Source of the DNA: Tetrastigma voinierianum
Lineage: Eukaryota > Streptophyta > Magnoliopsida > Vitales > Vitaceae
Assembly (NCBI GenBank): GCA_016808115.1
Contig: JAEQBH010000646.1
Location: forward strand, 1,426,001-1,490,000
Direction of reading: 5' to 3'
Length of the DNA stretch: 64,000 nucleotides
The notes under the pieces were generated by a model. That model did no database searches, was not told the origin of the DNA, and was given only the letters and a program-made list of their open reading frames with translations. This document shows positions 55,561 through 64,000 of this stretch, one piece after another (positions within the stretch are counted from its first letter, which is position 1; every line of letters starts with the position of its first letter). A program made the position numbers and the translations under genes.

Positions 55561-57224
55561 TCAGCGCCCGAAAATCGCCTCGAATTTAGTGAAAAGTCGA
55601 CTATCTAGATTAGAGCCAAATTATTGGGTGGCTTCAGTTACTGATGAGGCAATTCAGCATGGTGATGTTTAGATCATCAGAATCTAAATACAAATTGTTT
55701 CTGATGTGAAATGCCGTTTGCCATTTCGGAAAAAAGGGTTCCCCATTCTCACACTTTTAACCAAAATAATTTTTTGTTTTAATCTGTCAGATTCACTTTA
55801 ACCTCAGTGCGTATTCTAGAACATTTTAAAAGTGCTATTCATTGTGGTTTCCAATCAAATGCCTACTTATCGAAAACAAAAATTCTATTCACAGAAACAT
55901 TAAATTCAAGGTCACACACAGAGAGGTTTGAGGGTGATAACAAGTCTCTTTGGTAAAACGCCACAAGGAGTACAAATCTTGAAAAGAGCCCGAAAAAAAA
56001 GAAGAGGATATTGAAATGAGATGGGACTTTCACTCAAAATTGTTTATTCTCATCCTTGTTTTTTGTTTTCTTCCTTTAGAGATGTTTTAGTTTGTTTTCT
56101 TAGGGTTTAGGTGTAGCCAAATACATGAATGTATGGATTTCTTCTAATTTCTATTGATTGATGTATTATTTTCACATATATACTGAGTATTTCATTTAGT
56201 CTTCATGCTTGTGGTATTCACCCAATATTTTATGATTGACTGATTTGGGATTAGAAGTGATGGTGAGCCAAACCATGGACGAATGTGGGTTCCAGTATCA
56301 TAGAATAGGGGATATGCAAGGGTCCGTTGACGATGTGGGTTTGCTCAGTTCCCAATGCATCATTAGTTCGCGCTTTGCTATGATAGTTTGAAAGCGAAGA
56401 ATGTAGGTAGCAACATAATTTTCCTCTACGAGGGTAATGTGCGAGGAAGTTCAAGAAGATTTTGCATATACGGTGAGGTAGAATTGCCGCATCATCGTCA
56501 CTGTCAGACATTGATTGATTGATTGAATTGAGGATTATGCATAACAAGATTTTAAGTGAATCTGTCTTATGGAAGCACAGCCTTTATTGAGTCGTTGTAA
56601 TTGGGTTCTTACCAAGCTGGTTATGCTGTAATTTAGTCTTGCCTATTTTTCATCATTAAATAGCGCTCAATAAGAGAGATCGTTAGCTATTGGTCATAGT
56701 GGGACAGTAATACTTAATTTCGTTATATTTAACGAAACTAACTACGTGCGGCATTGCATAGACAATTCATAAATTATAAAACTTACATTGCATTACTTTT
56801 AAAGGTTTGTGTCGTTTAGTAAAGGATTTGGTGCTTTTATTATTATTAGGTTGAAATGGTAACTCTATTTGGATATAGTTAAGTCTTGTTTTGTTCCTTT
56901 TCTATTTTACTTTGGTTTTTTTTGTGTAGGGGTTGATTCTGCAATGGATGGCATGTGGTGTCAGCTCAATTTTCTCTTCTCATAGAAAGAATTACCGGGA
57001 GGCAACTTGAAAACATGGTGACATCAAGAGTAGTAATTGAGTTTTCAAGAACCCAAATGTGCCTTTGAGGGTTCAATGGGGAAGAGTAACCCATACATGA
57101 ACATGTGATTGGGATGGGATATCTCCTTGCCGCTCTCTTGGGAGACATAGATCAGGATGTTCCTCAGTCTCTCATAACCAAGGAATTCGAGCCTTGAAGA
57201 TGCAATGGCTGAATTATTGAAGAT
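55561..57224 (+). other. Mostly non-coding; possible gag C-terminal fragment at its end
   Basis: 55561-56950 shows no domain; purine-rich GAAAAAAAAGAAGAGG (55992-56008) resembles 3' UTR of Athila elements. The last 50 bp read S-S-L-E-D-A-M-A-E-L-L-K-I (about 57187-57227), like the coiled C-terminal part of Athila gag. Element C may therefore have landed in a gag gene whose other part is at 63067 onward. Confidence 0.4.
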
Positions 57225-58520
57225 TGATTAGTGCTCAAAAAAAAAGTGCTTCTTTGAGACCACTGTTTGACTAGCAGTTTGAGCACTTTGATATTGCTAA
57301 TCAACATAATTAACCAGTGGCACATTGGTCCGACTAATATACGATAAAGCATTTTGTACTAATTTTGTAGTTTGCAGGCTATTTTGTGCCCAGAATTGTT
57401 GGCAGATGGATCAAAGCCGCGAAAGAAGGATTAGTTGGACTTCGGCATTCGGATCGAAACCGAAGGAAAGGCGAAGAAATGCATGAAGTGGAACTCTGAG
57501 GGGTTGGCGGCTGCGAAATTTCCTCTTGTGCCCATTGTTGCCTCTCACTGTATTCATTCACTGTGCAGTTTGAATTTTGCTTTTTGTTCCCCGCCACACA
57601 GTTTCTTCTAACTTTGTCACCCCAGCAATAGTGTTTAGTTAGGTTTTTGTGGTGTATTATGGGTTGGTTATAGCCACTGACAGTTCATAAGGGAGCTCCT
57701 TCATTAATGAGTTTCTTTGGCGGGAAGCTTTCATTCTCCCACATCTTTCGCCACTATCACTTTGCTCTCCTTACTATGCTCATTTTTCTAGGTAGCCAAA
57801 CGCCCTCAGGATGATAACTCGGAGGATGGTCTTCAAAACCGCCTCTTGAGAGGAGGTTGTTGGGCGAGATCTGGAGTGTAACAGGGAGTTGCCTCACGAT
57901 TCTCAACGGTATTCCACTATTGTTTTTGTGCCTCTTTGCAGCCCCCTAGATTTAAACTCGCTTGGGTATCTTGAATAATAGTGTTTGGCAATGTGGGTTT
58001 AGTGAATGATTGTTACTAGATCCACGAGATTCATTAATTTCATTATGATTGTGTAAAAGTTGAATTCGAGAGATATGTCTTTTTAATGTTTGAAGCCAAT
58101 TAATGTTTTAGTAAATATTTATTTTCAGAGAAGGCGATTAGGGTCAATTTTGCCAACTAAATGAGTCGGTTTGGGAAATCTTCTCAGTCCATTCTCACCT
58201 TGCGGCATGAAGGAACCTCGAGGGTTACCTCCCACACAGGGCTGGACCCGATAACTGACATGAGCCTTCTTTATGTTTTTATTTCATTCATTTTAAAACT
58301 TTAGAACAATAAACCCATTATTACTCTCATCAAGCCTTTAAATCAAACTAAAATTCACCTTTTAAACTCGCGTAAATCATTGCAAGAAATCCATCACGAG
58401 GATTCAGCCTAGGAGAAACGGTATCTGGGTAGTTAAGGCTCTGGCGATGAAGGTATGGGTTACCTGAAATTACTGTTGTTGGTTGGGTTGCTTGCCTGGC
58501 TGCGTTGCGATCTTGAATCA
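57225..58520 (+). repeat. 5' LTR of element C
   Basis: It starts TGATTAGTGCTCAAAA. GTTTGAGCACTTTGATATTG compares with GTTTTGAGGCACTTTACATTG in the 3' LTR, then AGTGGCACATTGG compares with GATTGGCACATTAG. The middle has TCTAGGTAGCCAAACGCCCT (58-kb copy) against ACAGGTAGCCCAAACACCCT. It ends TCTTGAATCA before the PBS. Divergence from its partner is high, suggesting an old insertion. Confidence 0.7.
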
Positions 58521-58522
58521 AA

Positions 58523-58543
58523 TGGCGTCGTTGCCGGGGATGG
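58523..58543 (+). other. Primer-binding site of element C
   Basis: TGGCGTCGTTGCCGGGGATG is the best-kept PBS in the window, one base off the TGGCGCCGTTGCCGGGGAT form typical of Athila elements. Confidence 0.85.
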
Positions 58544-61500
58544 TGCCCTGGTGCAAGTGTTGATATCGCGGGCTGCACCCGCCCGGTCACTCATCTAGAA
58601 GTTAAGTGAATTTTCTTTATCGTGCTTTCTCTTTGTCAGTTTTTTTTTAGTTCCCATTTCACTATTGAAAAAACAAAAAAAAAAGAAGAGAGGGTGGATG
58701 TTCTCTGATGTCTTTATGTTTACACATTCTTCTTTGCTGAGGTGCATTTTGACGAAAACTTGAATTTTGATCCAAATCGGAACACCTAGAGGAAATGCTG
58801 CTATCGAGTACAGTGGAGAAAACTTGATACATATGGAATCAGCGAAACCTCTCAAACCCTCCATGGTAGGTGCACCATCCGTGGATTAGTACCATGTGAA
58901 GCCTTTTTGACACCTAGTTGGGAACCATCAAGTCTCATGAGACCAGATCTCATGATGTCACCTCTGTTCTCCATATTATCCTTGACTCTCATTACAACCA
59001 CAGTTGCTTAGGTTGAAGCTAGAAGCAATATTGAACTTGAAAGCAGAAGCCACATTAGGTACTTTCATGAAAGGAAGTAGAGGCGATGAGCGTCGGGGCC
59101 ATCAAGAGTGACACAATGAGGCTCCTATAGACCAAAAAATTGAATGGGCTTCCAGAAGTGAAATGGAAGCGAGAGATTTGACAACTGGTGCTCTGTTTCA
59201 AACCGCAATCAACAGCATGTTCATCGAGAGTAGATCTGAAAAAGTGCTGATTGACAGCACAGTGGAGGAGCAATGTAAGCGAGAAGAGAAATGAAGCAAT
59301 CTCCCCGTGGCGACGAGGAGGCGTGGAAGAGGAAGTGATAGTAGAGCCCGAAAGCCTGATGCCGCCAGCAGCAAGAGTGAATCCTAGTACCTTTACCCAA
59401 GCCTAAGGAAACACTTTGTGACAGCACTCTCTGACCAAAGTGTCACACTTACACGCGCTTTGATCTCCCCTTCAGCAAACACCTCGTAAAATACCGTCAT
59501 CATTGTACGCCAAAACATATAAAGTTAGTGGCCTTTGTTCAGCATTTGTCCCACCATGAAGACATTGCTGACTCCTCACCTTGCGCATGGCATAGCGGAT
59601 GGTTTGGGTCTTTGGTTGAAAATAGAACACCAGACCGCCGGCCAATTCACGCATTAGCTCCACCAATTCGCGGCCTCCCAAGGCTAGAAAGCGGTTTAAG
59701 GAAGGCTCGGTATCCCACTTTGTGATTTTTCTTGTTTTCACATTTGTATATTTTATGTCAGGTTGTTAATTTTTTCTCTTCGGTTCTCTAATTTTAATTT
59801 AATTTACTGTTTAAGCCCAATTTCATTTTCTATATTTTAATTTTCTTTGTTGTTGTTTTGGGTTGTTGTAGATTTCTCTGACGAAAATCCGAGGAAATTG
59901 CGTTACTGTGAAATTATGTACACTGCTATTCATATAGCTCATTTTATCTTATGATATATATATATATTAAAAAAAATTGGTCTTTGAAAATGTTTTTAAA
60001 AATTAAGGTACAGTCTTTCAAAAAAGCAAAAATAGAAAAAAATCCCAGCATGTCTGAGGTTCTGAGGAATTTCGCTGACTTCTGTTCCCTATTTTGTTTT
60101 AGCCATGCTTTCTCATTTGAACTCAGATTTTGGAGATTGTTCTTGGTACTGGATAGGCTTAGAAATTTAGAATCTAAATATAATTATAAAACACTTTTAA
60201 GGAATTTATAAAGGCTGAAATTTTTTAAAATGCTCCAACTGGTCACTTTTTCTCTTTTCTTCTTTGACTTGTTCATTTTGAAACCAAATGCGGAGTGAAT
60301 AAGAATCTCGATGAAAGCTAACAGAAAGTCTCCTATCTAAATAGTACATCCTCTTGTCAGAGGAGGTATACTTCCTTCCTAAATTTCAAGTCGGCCATTG
60401 CGAACAATGTGGTTGTTGGTTAGAGAGAGTTAGCAAAGAAGTGCTTGTTGTTGCGTATTTTGTTTCCATTTGAAACAAAACCTGTTTTTATTAAAGTTTA
60501 ATGACATGACTGATTTTCCTTTTTGTATAGTTATTTACATTTTGTTTGTGCAAGTTGTTAATTTGTTTTAACTAGAAAATTAGTCACATTTTCTTTTTAT
60601 GCATGCTAATACGACTCACTTTTCTCAATTCTAAAATTACTTCCCCATTTTGTTTGTATGTTTTTCTTTGTATGATTTGAAAAGTGAAACTTTGTCCAAT
60701 TTGTTGATGTTAGATTGATTTTCATGCTTAATTAAGTGGACCAGTCAGTTGATTCTTGTTGCTTTCAGCCTTTTATTGCACCTCTAGCTAATACCTTTGT
60801 GCACGTCAGGGTTTACCAACAATAGGGTGAGAAGAATTGCTGCCTCCTGAAGCTTTACCAAAACCTACTCTGGATTTAAGATTGACCTTTAATGATTTGA
60901 GACCCCATGAAAGAAAGAAAGGCGATGTCTTCCCCAAGGAAATAAAATTGGGAAAAGAAAATACTAAAAAGTAAAGAAGAAAGAATTACGCTTTTGTAAG
61001 AAACCCATTACTGATCAGAGGGTAATATGGTAAAATCTTTAAAAACTTTGGGTGCCTAGCCCATTTGGTTGGTAGTCTGACTTTGCTCCACTACCGCGAG
61101 GTGAGATGGGTGGAGTTTTAAAAGCAAGATTGTAAGGTGCTGGGTCATAAATCGTTCAGTCAGATTAAAAACTGAAAGGATTGGTGGTTGAAAGATCCTT
61201 GTGACTTAGTCTTTAAGCCTTAATTGGTTTGAAGTCATCGGTAGATCCACATTGCATGGACTTTGGTGAGGTGGATTCTCGAAAGCATTACACCCTACAA
61301 CCTAAAGAGTTATGCCTGGAATAAGAGTAGATCCACAGTCTGTTGGTTGGTTTATTGTCTAGGTGGAGCGTTGGCTTTAGTTGGGAGAGGAGTGCGGTTT
61401 AGTGATTTGTGGTGAGGAAAACGGCCAGCAACGCGGGTTTTGGTGGGAGAGTCTCTGGATTACGAGTTCCACGCGAGGGAAGGCTCTTTGATGCCGATAC

Positions 61501-61700
61501 TTATCCTGGCATACATTCTCGAGATAGTTGTTAAACGGGTTCGATGATTGCTCATCGAGGTTAGAGGCACATTACTCATTCCACACCACAGCTTTAGAGG
61601 AAATATAAATTTTTACAGTAAGGCATGATTTGATGTTGTTTTGTATATAACCTTCTTTATTTCCATTAGCACAAGTAGCAGTATGTGTGGGTTGAGGTGG
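58544..61700 (+). other. Interior of element C: no coding domain recognised
   Basis: 58544-59750 holds mixed text with short frames only. 59730-59880 is T-rich like the pol-env gap of element B. 59940-59968 is a short TA run. 60900-61700 parallels the 3' UTR of element B (GAAAATACTAAAAAGTAAAG; GTGAGATGGGTGGAG; GTAAGGTGCTGGG). The interior could be a pol-deleted remnant: leader plus 3' UTR joined. The polypurine tract GTGTGGGTTGAGGTGG is at 61685-61700. Confidence 0.5.
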
Positions 61701-63066
61701 TGATTGGTGCTCCAAAAATTCTTTATTTTGAGCCCATAATTTATTACGGGTTTTGAGGCACTTTACATTGTGTAATCCCAAATGATTGGCGATTGGCACA
61801 TTAGATAGAGTTATATCTGGTGCATTTGTGGCTAATTTGTGTTTACAAACTATTTATGCCAGGAGTATTTGAGTGAATCAAAAGCCCACGAAAATTCGAG
61901 TTGAACTCGGCATTGAATCAGAGCAGAAGGAAAGAGCCATCAAATGCATGGGGTGGAGCCTCAAGGAAATTTATGATGAAATTGCCAGCACCACCCCAAA
62001 AATTCGTGGGTTGCAATTTTCTGACCCTCTTGAATTTTCGTAGGTTGAAAAGTCTCTGTGCCATTGTTCTCCTCTCAACGCCTTGTTCTGCATTCACTAG
62101 CGCCAGTATGAATTTTACCTTACTAATTCACCTTGCCGGTTTCTTTCTTTCTCCTTGTAATAGTGTTTGGATTTGTGGTTTTGATGTTTGTATTATAGGT
62201 TAGCTATAAAGCCACATACTAGACTTCATGTGAGGAGCTCAGCCTCGTAATAAAATTTCTTTTTAGCTTAGCCTCTTTTCTTTTTCTCTCACTTGCTATC
62301 CTTTTCTCTCATTTTTCACAGGTAGCCCAAACACCCTCAGAATGACAACTTCGGAAGGATGATGGCTAAAACCCTTCTTCATGAAGGAAGGTTATTAGGC
62401 TTAAGAGATGGAGTGTCAACGGGGGTTCTCATGTTCTTTCGGCATGAGTATTGCATTGTTGTTTTGTGCCTATTTTAACCCTAGGTTTAAATCCCTTAGA
62501 CGCATCTTGAATGACCCAAGTGATGGCGATCTTTACAGGGTTGTTAGTGCTTCATTCTTTAGATCACATAGATTCATTAGTTGCCATTTATGAGTTACTG
62601 TAAGTTGAGTCAAGGAGATATGTCTTTAATGTTTAGGGCCATTAGTGTTTAAATAAATCTTTATTTTCAAAGGAAAATGATTAGTCGATTTTTATAGCTA
62701 GTAGAGAAGATCCAGGTTGAGAAGATGACTATAGGTCATCCTCCAATCTTGAAGGAAAGTGGGGACCCTCAGTACCTCTAGGGGCAAGACAGTGGCTTTG
62801 ACCTTGAGAGGCCTTCTTTGCATGGCTTTATTTCATTTCATTTTCTACACTTTCAGTTTATATCAAAACCCTTGTTTCATCAAACCTTAAAATCAATGAG
62901 AATTCATACACAAAAACTTAACAATAAATCATTTGTCACAAGAAAATCCATCCAGTTTAACCACAAGCATTTATACTCACAATGGCTAGTTTGCAATGAT
63001 AGAAGGTATAGGTTTACAAATTTTGTTGGTTTAGAGCTACCTAGCTACACGTTTACATGCGAATCA
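61701..63066 (+). repeat. 3' LTR of element C
   Basis: It starts TGATTGGTGCTCC after the polypurine tract and ends GCGAATCA, the same end as the element B LTRs (GCGAATCA). TATA-like GCTATAAAGCC is at about 62204. GAAGATGACTATAGGTCATC (62720-62740) matches ACTATAGGTCATT in the B LTRs. The 61-106-codon open frames inside are not genes. Confidence 0.75.
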
Positions 63067-63370
63067 CCAATTCAATGGCTGAATGGAAAATTCTCATGCT
63101 CAAATGGTCACCTCTTATCTAGAAGAAGCCATGGCTGAAATGGTTAAGTCTCGAGTTGAATTGTAGCTATCCTGGGAGATTCAATTTTACTTGAATGAGA
63201 CTTGAGAGCAATTCTTCAAGTCAATCAAAACAGCTCAGAGGCTTGGAGAGATGCAAAAGTGGGGAAAATGGCTAAGGTTCTTTTTGAATAACAAATGAGT
63301 TTGCCTACACTTGAGGAACCTAGAAGAGTAGAGGTTGATGCCATTGGCAGCTACATAGGTTGGTTATCAA
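63067..63370 (+). pseudogene. gag: Gag C-terminal fragment (Athila-type)
   Basis: Across frames it reads M-A-E-M-V-K-S-R-V-E-L (63130-63164), L-N-E-T-R-A-I-L-Q-V-N-Q-N (63190-63230) and K-V-G-K-M-A-K-V-L-F-E (63257-63289). S-L-P-T-L-E-E-P-R-R-V-E-V-D-A-I follows (63300-63347). This is the coiled 'LE-x-QVGKMAK...SLP' tail of plant Athila-type gag. It includes a stop after L-F-E (TAA) and one-base frame changes. It is probably part of the element into which C inserted. Confidence 0.6.
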
Positions 63371-64000
63371 GAAGAGGATCTTCTCCCCAGAGAGTGGAAT
63401 GAAGGGGCAAGAAAAACGAGGTTGAGGATACTTTTCGAAGTGATCCTTTGAGAGATGTTCATGAGAATTTGAATCGGAAGGAAAATGACTCTCATTTTGA
63501 AATATGAATTAATTGTATTTTTAGTTAGATAGAATTTTAGGAGGCGATACTAAATAATTGAAAAGTTCGATTCTAAGAGAGCATGCAAGCTAAAGATTGG
63601 GTAACCAAACATTTACCTAGAGGCTTTTTAATTTGTGGCTCTTAGAGTTGGGATAGACAACGATGCCATCTAATTTTGTAGTTGATATAGTTAGGTTAGA
63701 CACCGAGAAGAAATGGAACAGCTTTTTGGAGAACACCAAGCTAATAAGTTTCTTTTTCTCCTTCTTTTTTTTTTAATAACAGTTGCACCTTTGATTTTTT
63801 TAGTTAATTTTCAGTTTTGATCTTTGTTAAATTGTTGTTTTATTCTTAGCTTTTCAAGTTTTTGGAGTCCTCAAGTTCGTTCTAATGCTCAAAAGATTTG
63901 AGGGATGGAAGTTTAAGGATGTTTGAAAGGCTAAAAATGTGAGAAAATTTTCAGAGTGCTTGGCATTTCACAACATGCTAAGCCTACCCCGTTAGGTGGT
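63371..64000. other. Unassigned sequence to the window end
   Basis: Continues the same strand sense but I recognise no domain. A T-rich run near 63760-63775 and TTTTTAGTTAATTTTCAG text resemble the pol-env gap of Athila elements. No ORF of note. Confidence 0.35.

Larger units (their letters stand above)
57225..63066 (+). mobile_element. Element C: non-autonomous Athila-type element (5.8 kb)
   Basis: A pair of direct LTRs (57225-58520 and 61701-63066), a PBS two bases after the first (TGGCGTCGTTGCCGGGGATG) and a purine-rich tract before the second define it. The interior of 3.18 kb has no gag, RT or integrase that I can recognise. Its LTRs are relatives of those of A and B (shared GCCAAACGCCCTCAGGATGA-like text). 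It would have needed proteins from an autonomous relative. Flanks (AAGAT before, CCAAT after) do not match, so no target duplication is visible. Confidence 0.7.

Overview
This window looks like plant nuclear DNA from a repeat-rich (probably heterochromatic) part of an angiosperm genome. The species cannot be read from the sequence. I find no host gene, tRNA, rRNA or bacterial feature. Almost everything recognisable is LTR retrotransposon, mostly Ty3/gypsy of the Athila and Tat lineages. There is also a Ty1/copia gag remnant and large TGTA(A/G)CGCCC-type LTRs. All coding regions carry stops or frameshifts.

Layout, left to right. (1) 1-5526, minus strand: Athila-type element A with gag, protease and reverse transcriptase. 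RNase H, integrase and part of its 3' LTR are deleted, and the left LTR runs off the window. (2) 5527-8100: a decayed copia gag on the minus strand, then non-coding DNA with a duplicated 250-bp block. (3) 8110 to about 16860, plus strand: the 3' half of Athila-type element F (end of pol, an array of dyad motifs, env-like ORF, 3' UTR, polypurine tract, LTR). A 3.15-kb solo LTR with 5-bp target duplications splits its 3' UTR. (4) 16884-23740: LTR bodies of several elements, with dyad-motif arrays just upstream of TATA boxes. (5) 23741-52813, plus strand: Athila-type element B (LTRs about 1.4 kb; gag, PR, RT, RNase H, INT; an unidentified GC-rich block). Its 5' LTR is split by (6) 24479-41439, a full-length 17-kb Tat-lineage element with 3-kb LTRs, TG...CA ends, the 5-bp duplication GGATG, a PBS, PR-RT-RH-aRNH-INT and a 27-bp minisatellite. 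(7) 52814-57224: LTR-like non-coding DNA with TA microsatellites. (8) 57225-63066, plus strand: element C, an Athila-type LTR pair around a 3.2-kb interior without pol, followed by (9) a gag C-terminal fragment.

How it fits together: the order of nesting gives relative ages. The Tat element landed in the B LTR, and the solo LTR landed in F. B may itself lie in an older LTR (22682-23740). A, B and C share LTR and gag-pol relatives: A is a deletion derivative, B has all pol domains, and C could only move with proteins supplied by a relative.

The least ordinary signal is a set of arrays of short dyad-symmetric sites (consensus TGTCRYGACA, or CAYGCTNAGGYRTGAG in one LTR). They recur in five separate retroelement segments with spacings near one or two helical turns (11, 20-22 bp) or about 23/50 bp, and in two LTRs they lie directly upstream of the TATA box.
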